62,932 bases of DNA from Gemmatimonadota bacterium (GTDB taxonomy: Bacteria; Latescibacterota; UBA2968; UBA8231): contig JABJJN010000016.1 of NCBI GenBank assembly GCA_018660835.1, forward strand, positions 1 through 62,932. Reading direction: 5' to 3'. Shown here in pieces: positions 31,914 to 40,560 of this stretch. Both the position numbers and the translations under genes were made by a program. The notes under the pieces were generated by a model. That model saw only the letters and a program-made list of their open reading frames with translations, was not told the DNA's origin and did not search any database. Each line of letters opens with the position of its first letter. The first letter of the stretch is position 1.

Positions 31914-34900
31914 TCAGACCCCGTGTTTTCTGGATTCTGCTGCTGGCGACATCGGTGCGCGCCGCTACACCCCAGATCTTCCCAACGAGCTGCGATCGTG
32001 CACCACGAATCGATGGACAACTCGACGACGAGTGTTGGACAACAGCCGCTCACGTAGAAGATTTCACCGTTGCTGGCCAAGGGACGGCACCGGACAAGGC
32101 GATGGAAGCCTTCGTCGCCTACGATTCGTCGAGTCTCCACTTCGCCTTTCGTTGTCAGGAACCAGATCCTCAGCAAATGCAGTTGCGGCACCTTGCTGAC
32201 CATCCAGATATCTGGCAGGACGATGTCGTGGAGATCTTCCTGCGTACGGGCGGCGACCGTATGGCCATCGACCAGCTCCTCGTCAATGCCGCCGGTGCCC
32301 GTTGGGGTTTGCGACGACGGCCCGGGGGATTTCAGCCTTGGCCACCGACTTGGCCCGCCGCCGCAAAAATCGACGTCGACCATTGGACCGTTGAGCTGTC
32401 AGTGCCATGGGATCAGATCGGTGTGGACTCCCCTCTCCCGGGCCGGCTGATCGAGGTGAAATTTGGCCGCGAGGATTACACCGCCAACCCTGTGCGCCTT
32501 TCAGTATGGCCACCTGGCTCCCAGTATGCAGGCATTGACGGCTATGGCCGCATCTACCTTGATCCACCCCATCTTCTCCACGCAACGAAGTGGACCAGCG
32601 CAGATGGCGCTGACATCCGATCGGCTGGTCTGCGACTGACTGCTGGGACGACGGTTGCCGGCGAGGTCCGCTTGCGCCCACATACGCCACATTCCTTGCA
32701 CATCGCCGCAGAAGGTGTCGGCGTAGCCACCGTCGAGGTGGGCGACATGGTGAGAACCCTGCAGCTGGATCACGCGACAGACAGCGTCACCGTCGACTTC
32801 GTCACATCTGGGCAGGGCGAGACTCCTCTTCGCCTCTCGGCGTCAGAGGGGTCACTGGATGTAGATCTGCAACTACTTGAAGTACCGAGACTGTTAACGG
32901 CTGGCGCCGCGATTCCATTGCCGTCGGGCCAGCCTCTCGCCATTGAGCATGTTCCTGTTGCGGATGCTCGAGCCGTGCGTGGCTTCATTGGCACCCCCTT
33001 CGACGGCAGCATGGCCACACGAAGTTGGAATGGTCAGGTCTGGGAATATCCGCAGGCAGGTGCAGGCGCCGGTGTGGGATACGCTTACGGCGGCAACGAT
33101 GGGCTGCATGTCCGCTTCGCCGATGCCGAAGGTTTTGATGCACTGCAGATCCGCGGCGGCATCCGCGCGGATCTGTTTGCACCTGGCGTCTCCTACCAGG
33201 GACCTGACCAGCAGCAACCTCTCTATCACTTCCCCGGTCGGACATTGCGCTCCCGTGCCCTCTTCGAGAAACGTGTAACCACCCAGGACGTGAGTTTTTT
33301 CAATGTCACCGATGGCGTGATCGCTGATGCCGCTTTCTTTCGACTCAAGGAAATTGAACAACCAGCGTCATCGACCCAATGGCCCCTTGGCGGCGGTTTC
33401 ACGACGACGGATGCAAGAACCGGAATCGGCGCTTTAGGGATCACCTTCGAGACAGACGACGCACCGCGGCAACTCACACTCATCGTCGATGATCCGTTGG
33501 ATCCACGCCTGCAGTTGATGACAGTGGATGTAGAGGTCATGGGTTCCGGTTCGGCCTTCGTATTGCTCGATATTATCGATCAGGTGGTTCCTGCTGGCAC
33601 GTGGATCTCTTGTCGCGCCCAGACTCAAGATGGCCAGGCCTGGACCGAGGGAACAGCACAGTTGTTTTCAATCAGCCCTGCCCTCGCCAACATCGAGGCG
33701 TCGGCGCATCGCCAGTTCCTGGTAAAGACCTTCTTCGCCTGTGCCAGCGAGCCGCGTCCCTGGACGGGTCTGCCACGCGCCGGCAGCCTGGAGGACTGGT
33801 TTGATCGTCACCCCATGGGTGACCAGCTCCGCCAGTTGTTTACCGCTGTCGACCACGCCCGCTGGATCGACCCGGCGGACGAGACAATGCGTCAATATGA
33901 ACAGTGGTTGTGGCGTAACCGGCGCACGCCCGACACCATCGAACCCGCCTTGCTTGACACAACCCCATCAGCGCCGGCGTGGGCTCGCTGGGCCCGCACT
34001 GCGTGGCTCACGGCACGGGCAGTTCCTGATTGGTGGCTGCAGCATCGACTTGTCGAGACCGGAGAATTCGGTGGCGCCGTGGGTGATGACACGGATCTAT
34101 ATCAGAATTTCGTCGACTTCACCTTCTTCGAAGACAGTGGAGTCGGAGCACGTCTACGCGACGCGGCGGCACGACTGGCCGAACTGGCTGAACGAACAAC
34201 CCTGACAGATGGCATAAACCAGCGCACGATGGATCCCTTGCACGCCTATGAAGAAGGCCTCAATCAGGAGGCCTTGATGAGTGCGTGGAACTACGGAGAT
34301 CCGGTCCTTTTGGAGCGCAATATGCTGGCCGCTCGCTCCGTCGCTGATCTCACGGTGGTCACCGATCTCGGTCATCGCCACTTTCGCTCGCAACTGCTTG
34401 GCAGCGATGCGCGCAACTCGTCGGCAACAGACATGGATGGCCAGGCTCATCCCTCCATGTGGCATCCTGCACTTGAGGTCTTGTGGTACAATCAGAATCC
34501 ACTTATTGAGCGCTGGCTTAGAGAGTGGGCCGATGGTTGGTTGGCCCATTTCGAGCCTGGGCGGTATGCACATGCCGTAGATGTCGCCAGCGAGCAGATT
34601 CAGGGCGTCAATACGCGGCCCCTGTATGGCGGCTACGGTGGCCAGGGCTCGGCCTTCGCCTTCCTCGCTCAGATCACGGGCGATCTCGAGTACGCATCAC
34701 CCTTCTTTGATACCTACGCCGCCGGCAGTACCGCCACCTCTCCCGCAGACCTGGTCCTCGACTTTTACCATCGTTTTGGCGCGCAGGCTTTCGGAAATTC
34801 CCTCGCTCAACTGCCCTTGCGTGGCAACGCGGCCGCCGTCGTCCATGGCGACATGGATGCCCTGGTGGAGATTCTCCGGTCTGACATAGCGGAGCTGCAA

Positions 34901-35746
34901 GGCTTCAATGTGATGTATACATCATCTGAACCATTTACAGACCGCGTATTCCTGAATGCCATACGCCACGCTGCGATCAGCTATACCGGCGGCTTCGCCA
35001 CGCGCAACAAATTCAATCGTAGTCATGCTGTCAGCTGGGGCGGTTTTGGCACAGACTATGCCGCCTTCGTGGCCAAGGCAGGACGAGACGAATTTCGCGC
35101 ACGCCTTTTCAATTTCTCAGCCGATCGGATCCACGGTCACGCGCGCTTCTGGCAGTTGCAGCATGGAACCTACCAGATCCGCTCAGGTCCTGATCGAGAT
35201 GACGATGGACAGATCGATACCCAGGCAAACACACGCGAGCAAGTTCTGCGGCGCGGTGAACCGATCGACATTGATCTGCCCGCGGGTGGTTCTGTCGTTG
35301 AGATAGAGAAAGTCCGAGCACTGCCACCCCTGTATCTGGCCCCGGATCTGGCCCTCTCGCCACTCGATATCCGCATCGAAGGGAATACGATCTCGGGGTG
35401 GGTGCACAACATCGGCCGCGGCCCTGCTGGCGCACGGCTGTCTCTGATCGCTGCGGACGGAGCGACACGGTTCATCGAACTCGGGGTCATCGACGCGCCA
35501 GATGATCTGCTGCCGCGACGCCTGGCCTTTCGCTTCGAAAGCCTAAGTCTACCCGAAGGGCAAGGCCTCCTGCGAGTGACCTCGACTCCTCAGATTGAGG
35601 AGCTCACGAGGGTGAACAATGTGGTAGACCTGGCAGATGTGCGCACAGCGATGCGGCGCTCAGCTGAAATCGAAGCCGCTATCCGGGCCGAAGCTACCCA
35701 GGCCGAAGCTACCCAGGCCGAAGCTACCCAGGCCCGACCCGAGTAA
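31910..35746 (+). CDS. Giant secreted protein with N-terminal CBM9-like domain and helical-barrel-like centre
   Basis: GTG 31910 overlaps the previous stop and starts a signal peptide (RPRVFWILLLATSVRAA), giving 1278 residues. The first ~200 residues resemble family-9 carbohydrate-binding modules (PRIDGQLDDECWTTA, AYDSSSLHFAFRCQEPD, DDVVEIFL). The middle has beta-rich and then helix-rich, Trp/Tyr-rich sequence suggestive of an (alpha/alpha) toroid as in polysaccharide lyases, though no catalytic motif is recognised. Near the C-terminus a calcium-loop-like DRDDDGQID precedes a CARDB-like beta domain (ISGWVHNIGRGPAG). It ends with three AEATQ repeats. Role in extracellular glycan handling is inference. 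Confidence 0.7.
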   Translation: MIRPRVFWILLLATSVRAATPQIFPTSCDRAPRIDGQLDDECWTTAAHVEDFTVAGQGTAPDKAMEAFVAYDSSSLHFAFRCQEPDPQQMQLRHLADHPDIWQDDVVEIFLRTGGDRMAIDQLLVNAAGARWGLRRRPGGFQPWPPTWPAAAKIDVDHWTVELSVPWDQIGVDSPLPGRLIEVKFGREDYTANPVRLSVWPPGSQYAGIDGYGRIYLDPPHLLHATKWTSADGADIRSAGLRLTAGTTVAGEVRLRPHTPHSLHIAAEGVGVATVEVGDMVRTLQLDHATDSVTVDFVTSGQGETPLRLSASEGSLDVDLQLLEVPRLLTAGAAIPLPSGQPLAIEHVPVADARAVRGFIGTPFDGSMATRSWNGQVWEYPQAGAGAGVGYAYGGNDGLHVRFADAEGFDALQIRGGIRADLFAPGVSYQGPDQQQPLYHFPGRTLRSRALFEKRVTTQDVSFFNVTDGVIADAAFFRLKEIEQPASSTQWPLGGGFTTTDARTGIGALGITFETDDAPRQLTLIVDDPLDPRLQLMTVDVEVMGSGSAFVLLDIIDQVVPAGTWISCRAQTQDGQAWTEGTAQLFSISPALANIEASAHRQFLVKTFFACASEPRPWTGLPRAGSLEDWFDRHPMGDQLRQLFTAVDHARWIDPADETMRQYEQWLWRNRRTPDTIEPALLDTTPSAPAWARWARTAWLTARAVPDWWLQHRLVETGEFGGAVGDDTDLYQNFVDFTFFEDSGVGARLRDAAARLAELAERTTLTDGINQRTMDPLHAYEEGLNQEALMSAWNYGDPVLLERNMLAARSVADLTVVTDLGHRHFRSQLLGSDARNSSATDMDGQAHPSMWHPALEVLWYNQNPLIERWLREWADGWLAHFEPGRYAHAVDVASEQIQGVNTRPLYGGYGGQGSAFAFLAQITGDLEYASPFFDTYAAGSTATSPADLVLDFYHRFGAQAFGNSLAQLPLRGNAAAVVHGDMDALVEILRSDIAELQGFNVMYTSSEPFTDRVFLNAIRHAAISYTGGFATRNKFNRSHAVSWGGFGTDYAAFVAKAGRDEFRARLFNFSADRIHGHARFWQLQHGTYQIRSGPDRDDDGQIDTQANTREQVLRRGEPIDIDLPAGGSVVEIEKVRALPPLYLAPDLALSPLDIRIEGNTISGWVHNIGRGPAGARLSLIAADGATRFIELGVIDAPDDLLPRRLAFRFESLSLPEGQGLLRVTSTPQIEELTRVNNVVDLADVRTAMRRSAEIEAAIRAEATQAEATQAEATQARPE
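35687..35731 (+). repeat. Three perfect 15-bp tandem repeats coding AEATQ
   Basis: The unit gccgaagctacccag occurs three times without a mismatch, encoding three AEATQ pentapeptides at the C-terminus of the CBM9-like protein. Because the unit length is a multiple of three, copy-number change by slippage would keep the frame. The repeat also reaches into the 3' end of the convergent NHL gene, where it codes LGSFG units on the other strand. Confidence 0.95.
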
Positions 35747-36671
35747 GCTTGCGCAGACAACGGGCCGTACGCGGCACGGGGAGGCGGCTGCCCCAGGCGC
35801 TGAAGGAGACCTCGCCCACAAATAGATCGCCTGCTTGCGTACAAGCGATGCCGTGAGGTGCTGTGAACTGACCCGGATCTTCCCCGGGAAAATCAGCTCC
35901 AATACGAGCGATCTGATGACCATCGAGGTCGTGGATCGTCACACAGGCGCCAATTCGCGGATAGGTGGCATTTACAGGTAGATGGCTTGGCAGTTGGCCG
36001 ATGTAGGCGACATCGCCATCGAGGTGAAATGCACAGGGACGATGGATGTTCGTCCACTGCCCTAGATGCTTGCCATCCTCTTCGAAAATTTGGACTCGGT
36101 GGTTTTCACGATCCGCTACCAGGATTCTTCCACGCGAATCGACGGCGATGCTATGGGGCAGATTGAACTGCCCCTCCTCGCAGCCACTCTCCCCCCAGGA
36201 CAGAATGTGCTCGCCCGTTGATGAATAGCGATGTACTCGGGCATTGCCATAACCATCCGCAACAAACAGCTCGCCGCTGCCGGGGTGCACTGCGAGTTTT
36301 GTCGGTTTGTTGAAGGGCTGACCACTCTGAGCGGGTGCTGCCTGACCAGGTGTGCCGATCGTGCACAGGACCTCACCGGCCAGTGAGCAGTGATAGATAC
36401 CGTGCCCCTCATCATCTACACACCATAAGGTATCGTCATCCCCGAGGGTCGCACCATGAGGCCGGGCGAAGATTCCTTCGCCCCAGCAGTAGAGAAACTC
36501 GCCCGTCGCGTCGAAGACGATGATGCCGTGCGGACCCCGTGTCAGCACGTGAACTCGATCCTGCTGATCCACGACGACATCAGCAATCTCTCTCAGGGTC
36601 ATGCCCTCGGGTAGTCGTCCCCAATCCCCGGGATGTTCCTCGTATTGGTACACCCCACCCCCGTCGAGCAT
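35724..36671 (-). CDS. NHL-repeat beta-propeller protein (peptidyl-hydroxyglycine lyase-like)
   Basis: The ~315 residues are built of NHL repeats: VVVDQQDRVHVLTRG, FNKPTKLAVHPGSGELFVADGYG, NLPHSIAVDSRGRILVADREN and TAPHGIACTQAGDLFVGE. The pattern resembles the propeller of peptidyl-alpha-hydroxyglycine alpha-amidating lyase, but catalytic residues are not assigned. No signal peptide is seen. ATG 36671 is preferred. TTG 36680 would overlap the upstream stop. The 3' end overlaps the CBM9-like gene by 23 bases on the opposite strand. Confidence 0.85.
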   Translation of the reverse strand: MLDGGGVYQYEEHPGDWGRLPEGMTLREIADVVVDQQDRVHVLTRGPHGIIVFDATGEFLYCWGEGIFARPHGATLGDDDTLWCVDDEGHGIYHCSLAGEVLCTIGTPGQAAPAQSGQPFNKPTKLAVHPGSGELFVADGYGNARVHRYSSTGEHILSWGESGCEEGQFNLPHSIAVDSRGRILVADRENHRVQIFEEDGKHLGQWTNIHRPCAFHLDGDVAYIGQLPSHLPVNATYPRIGACVTIHDLDGHQIARIGADFPGEDPGQFTAPHGIACTQAGDLFVGEVSFSAWGSRLPVPRTARCLRKLTRVGPG

Positions 36672-36676
36672 GATGG

Positions 36677-37477
36677 TCAAAGCAGGTCTGAGCTGTCGAT
36701 GGTCGATCCCCAGAATTTTTCGACATAACCAACAACCAGCCGCGTCCCCTCATCATGATCTACATAGGGAGCACATGCGGGATTGTACATCGTATCCGTG
36801 AGATCACGCACCAGCACCATATCAACGCCGCGTTTGGCCATCGCCTTGATCGCGAAGGAGCGGTGCAGGACACACATATTCGTGTGCACGCCCATGAGAA
36901 TCACCCGACTGATTCCACGCGCCCGCAGAGCACCATAGACGACAGCTCCATCATCGCTGATCAGATCGTGCTCTGCATCAATCTCGATCCTCTCGTGTTG
37001 TCGCCTCCACTGCTTTGACGGGGAATCTTCCGGTGTCGTCGAGCCTTCGTCACTGGCATCCACAGGCAGAGGAGGATCGTATTCGTCGACCTGACCATTT
37101 GCTGCGAACATCTCTCCCACCAGAGACGCCGGATCTTGTGCTGGCGCCGGCAACACGGCGACGGGCTCCACGGGGTCCGTCATCTGCGCCCGCACCCGTG
37201 CCGGATGATTCTCGTAGAAATCCATCGTATCCGAAGGCGAGTGAATCACCAGCAATCCCGCCTTCCTGGCGGCGCCGGTTACGTCGTTCATCAGCGGCAG
37301 CAGGGCCTCGAGTCGCTCGCGGGCCCCACGACTCCAATGACTGTCCCAGACGTCGCACAACAGCAGCGCCGTTGACGCAGGTTCGATGGCGGTGGTCTCT
37401 TCCACCACACGCCAGCGAATGTGTCCCGCCTCATCGAGTTCGAGATTCTGTCGTCGCAGGTGCAAATCGATACTCAT
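36677..37477 (-). CDS. Isochorismatase-like cysteine hydrolase
   Basis: The 266-residue protein has the cysteine-hydrolase triad candidates: D42 in LLLCDVWDSHW and C202 in MGVHTNMCVLHRSFAI, preceded by the usual cis-peptide valine-histidine step. A lysine in the middle region would complete the triad. Family members hydrolyse isochorismate, nicotinamide, N-carbamoyl compounds or similar amides. The acidic insert around residues 130-170 is longer than in nicotinamidases. It lies three bases after the DHDPS-family gene, so the two are co-transcribed and may act in one catabolic route. Confidence 0.88.
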   Translation of the reverse strand: MSIDLHLRRQNLELDEAGHIRWRVVEETTAIEPASTALLLCDVWDSHWSRGARERLEALLPLMNDVTGAARKAGLLVIHSPSDTMDFYENHPARVRAQMTDPVEPVAVLPAPAQDPASLVGEMFAANGQVDEYDPPLPVDASDEGSTTPEDSPSKQWRRQHERIEIDAEHDLISDDGAVVYGALRARGISRVILMGVHTNMCVLHRSFAIKAMAKRGVDMVLVRDLTDTMYNPACAPYVDHDEGTRLVVGYVEKFWGSTIDSSDLL

Positions 37478-37480
37478 CGC

Positions 37481-38401
37481 TCAGTCATCCATTGCTTCGA
37501 ATAATCGCAATTCCTCAATCAGTTCCTGGAAGGAATCTCGCTGGGCATCCGTCGCCGACACGAAAGGTGCCGACACGTGTCGCTCGATGACACCACGAAT
37601 CTCAAGTACACACTTCACCTCGCCGTGTACCTCGCGATTCTGCAGCTTCGGCATGCGTGCGATGAAATCGTTAATGATCCGCTGCTGGCCTCGCGCCACG
37701 TCCAGATCACCGGTGGCAATGCTGTCGCGTATCGCGAAGGCACGTTCAGGGAACGCTAGCAAGGGAATCGCTGTGTGCCCCGCGGCGCCCATGGCCAATC
37801 CCGCCAGAATCTGACCGCCGCCAGCAGTGAGCACGGCGAAATCCTCTGCAGCAAACAGACACAACCGCTGCAGTTGTGCCAGATCACTACCCCCCGCCTT
37901 CATCGCAACGATGCGAGGATGCGCCGTCAGTTCCAGCAGCAGATTCGTATCAAGTTCAGCTCCGCGACTGCTGTTGTGATAGAGTACGAGTGGGATAGGG
38001 GACGCGTCGGCAATGGCATCGATGTGGCGCCGTATGTGATCACTCCCGAGACGCTTGTGCTCTGGTAGAATGACGGCTGCATCAATCCCCAGATCCGCGA
38101 GTCTTCTCGTGCGCTCAATGGTCTCACGCGTACCGGCGCGGCTCGTCTTCACCAGAACCGGTAACTGACCACCGAAATGTTGGACGAAGAGCCGTGTCGC
38201 AGCCTCAATCACCGGATCGGGTAGATTTTGATCCTCACCGGCTGATGCCAGTGCCCAGATGCCACTGAAGGGATAAGTCAGAGTGAATTCGGCGAGACGC
38301 TCGAATCCAGCCTCATCGAGAGACTCGTCCATCAGCAGGGGCGTGGGCACGACGGGGACCAACCCGCGAAGCCGTGCCGCCAACGAATCAGACTTGCTCA
38401 T
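37481..38401 (-). CDS. DHDPS/N-acetylneuraminate lyase-family aldolase
   Basis: The 306-residue TIM barrel has the Schiff-base lysine K168 in IVAMKAGGSD and the catalytic-region tyrosine Y141 in PLVLYHNS. The N-terminal VPVVPTPLLMDESLDEAGF is typical. These enzymes form or cleave carbon-carbon bonds with pyruvate, as in lysine synthesis, sialic acid and sugar-acid breakdown. The neighbours, a Gfo/Idh/MocA oxidoreductase nine bases upstream and a cysteine hydrolase three bases downstream, favour a catabolic sugar-acid role over lysine synthesis. That is inference. Confidence 0.9.
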   Translation of the reverse strand: MSKSDSLAARLRGLVPVVPTPLLMDESLDEAGFERLAEFTLTYPFSGIWALASAGEDQNLPDPVIEAATRLFVQHFGGQLPVLVKTSRAGTRETIERTRRLADLGIDAAVILPEHKRLGSDHIRRHIDAIADASPIPLVLYHNSSRGAELDTNLLLELTAHPRIVAMKAGGSDLAQLQRLCLFAAEDFAVLTAGGGQILAGLAMGAAGHTAIPLLAFPERAFAIRDSIATGDLDVARGQQRIINDFIARMPKLQNREVHGEVKCVLEIRGVIERHVSAPFVSATDAQRDSFQELIEELRLFEAMDD

Positions 38402-38410
38402 CTCGGATGA

Positions 38411-39583
38411 CTACTGAAAAGTCCCAGAAACATCCATCGTCTTGCCACCTGCCTCTTTTGCTTTCGATGTCGCCACACGTTTCTGCAGTTCATCGTAGTA
38501 GAGATCAGCATCCACTGGCAGATCAACCCAGTCATCCGTCCACGCAGACAGCAACATGGCATTGAACAGTTCAACACTGTGGATACCCTGGAGACCGGGC
38601 GCCATCAACTCCGTCTTGCCATCATCAAGGATCGACTGGATCCAATTCGCCGTGATCGCCTTGTGCTCACCGCCCCCACGAGAGGGCGGCACGTCACAGG
38701 TCCAGACATTCGGACTGCCGAAACCACCCGGATACTGTTTAAGAAACTCACTCACCGACGATTCGGTGCGATGGAATGTGATCTTGTTGTCCTCGGCAAC
38801 GATCTTGCCTCGATCCCCCGTGATCTCGAGACGATTGGTTCCGGGCGCGTCGCCCGTGGTGGTCACGAAGACACCCGAGGCGCCATTCGGATACTCCACA
38901 TACGCTGTCACATCATCTTCCACCTCGATCTCGTGATGTTTGCCGAAGTGACAGAAGGCGCGCATCCTCGACGGCATGCCACAGATCCACTGCCATAGGT
39001 CGAGATTGTGCGGGCATTGGTTTGCCAGCACGCCGCCACCTTCACCAGCCCACGTCGCCCGCCAACCGCCCGAATCGTAGTAACTCTGGGCTCGAAACCA
39101 GGACGTAATGATGTAGTTTGTGCGGCGAATTTCACCCAGTTCACCAGAAGCGACTAACTCCTGCAGTTTCCGAGTTGCCCCGCGAGCACGCTGATTCAAC
39201 ATGAGGCCGAAGACTTTTCCGCTCTTGATCGCGGCCTCGTTCATCTGCTTCACCTGGCGTGTATACACACCAGCCGGTTTCTCCGACATCACATGCAGCC
39301 CGGCCTCAAAGGCGGCGATGGCGATGGGTGGATGGAAGTAGTGGGGCGTCGCCACGATCACGGCATCGACCTGACCAGAAGAGATCATCGCCTCCGCATC
39401 GTCGAAGCGCGAAACACTCTCACCCAGAGTCTCCTTGGCCCATGCCAGTCTCTCTTCGCGATTGTCCGAGACCGACGTCAGTCGAGCCTGGGGTACGTCA
39501 CCACGCGCCAGATACGCCGCATGATTTGAACCCATGCCGCCGATTCCTGCGATACCGATCCGTACTTCGTCCATCCTCTTCAT
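38411..39583 (-). CDS. Gfo/Idh/MocA-family oxidoreductase
   Basis: The 390 residues start with VRIGIAGIGGMGSNHAAYL (Rossmann fold), carry VMSEKPAGVYTRQV (E-K-P motif), and have GGGVLANQCPHNLDLWQW for the substrate-domain H-x-x-D/N-x-x pattern. The length and W-rich centre fit the larger branch of the family acting on sugars. Two in-frame ATGs (39583, 39574) are each preceded directly by GAGG, so the exact start is uncertain by three codons. It is the first gene of a tight four-gene minus-strand unit ending with the NHL protein. Confidence 0.9.
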   Translation of the reverse strand: MKRMDEVRIGIAGIGGMGSNHAAYLARGDVPQARLTSVSDNREERLAWAKETLGESVSRFDDAEAMISSGQVDAVIVATPHYFHPPIAIAAFEAGLHVMSEKPAGVYTRQVKQMNEAAIKSGKVFGLMLNQRARGATRKLQELVASGELGEIRRTNYIITSWFRAQSYYDSGGWRATWAGEGGGVLANQCPHNLDLWQWICGMPSRMRAFCHFGKHHEIEVEDDVTAYVEYPNGASGVFVTTTGDAPGTNRLEITGDRGKIVAEDNKITFHRTESSVSEFLKQYPGGFGSPNVWTCDVPPSRGGGEHKAITANWIQSILDDGKTELMAPGLQGIHSVELFNAMLLSAWTDDWVDLPVDADLYYDELQKRVATSKAKEAGGKTMDVSGTFQ

Positions 39584-39640
39584 CCTCGTTTTCTTGTCGC
39601 TACGATTCGTTTTCTGTGGGCTGTATTGTTTGAGTCTTCG

Positions 39641-40519
39641 TCAACTTGCTGAACGCAGTGGTGTAGGCGGCCCGACGGGCTCTCCATCTCGACACACAAC
39701 GGGAAAATGTGGTCCCGCCTCAGACATGGGTGCTTTGTCGGCAAGGTCGACGAATTGCTTCATCAGGTGATTGCCACCCGCATCAAAGGTGGCCTCCCCC
39801 GTCATGTAGTGGATGGCAATCGCTCGTCTCGGACGGGTTGATTGGTTGAAGGGGGAGCCGTGCCAGGTAAGGGAATGATGGAAGGAGACCTCCCCCTTCT
39901 TCACAGGCCAGGCGCGCGCAGTCACATCCCCCCCATTCGGCGCCTCGAAGGCGTTGAGCTGATCGAACTCTTCCAGCTTTTGCAGATCACCATGGGTGCG
40001 CAGGAAATCGATCTGATTCCCCCACTTGTGACTGCCTGGTACCATCCACATACAGCCATTGTCTTCATCTGCGTCATCCATCGGGATCCAGGCTGATACG
40101 GGCGTCATGGGTTTGATAATCGGCCACAGCGGTGCATCCTGATGCCAGGTCGTGGCTCCCCCTGTCTCGGCGGGCTTGTATTGAATCTGGTCATGCCAGA
40201 CCTGCAGATCCTGGAAACCCGTGAGCTGACGGATGGAGTTGATGATAAAGGGGTGATAGATCAGGCGCTCAAAGGCAGGTGCCGCCTCCCAGATATTGAC
40301 GATCTGCCAAACGGGTGTATCGCTGGCCCCATCCGCGCCGCTGCGCAGATCCCGAAAAGAGACGGGGTGCGGATCCCCCTCAGCAAACCCCTCTGGGCCG
40401 ATCTCTAGCACGCGATCCAGATCGGCGCGCAGTTCAACGACCTCATCATTGTCGAGCAGTACACCACCATTGAGGCAGCCTTCTCGTTCAAAGAGGTTGA
40501 TCTGTTCGTCGGTCAGCAA
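39641..40519 (-). CDS. Phytanoyl-CoA dioxygenase (PhyH)-family oxygenase
   Basis: The start is a TTG with GGAG seven bases upstream. No in-frame ATG lies before the conserved LTDEQINLFEREG. The 292-residue protein has a complete site: H126-Q-D128 in TTWHQDAPLW, distal H220 in LTWHGSPFNQS and R231. Strand motifs AWIPMDDADEDNGCM and VPGSH are present. It is closer in layout to the 16620 gene than to the other two PhyH genes in the window. The substrate is unknown. It sits between the M61 peptidase and the oxidoreductase on the same strand. Confidence 0.9.
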   Translation of the reverse strand: MLTDEQINLFEREGCLNGGVLLDNDEVVELRADLDRVLEIGPEGFAEGDPHPVSFRDLRSGADGASDTPVWQIVNIWEAAPAFERLIYHPFIINSIRQLTGFQDLQVWHDQIQYKPAETGGATTWHQDAPLWPIIKPMTPVSAWIPMDDADEDNGCMWMVPGSHKWGNQIDFLRTHGDLQKLEEFDQLNAFEAPNGGDVTARAWPVKKGEVSFHHSLTWHGSPFNQSTRPRRAIAIHYMTGEATFDAGGNHLMKQFVDLADKAPMSEAGPHFPVVCRDGEPVGPPTPLRSAS

Positions 40520-40560
40520 GAATCATCTCCACACGCGTGTTTGTAGTCAGTCTGCATTCT

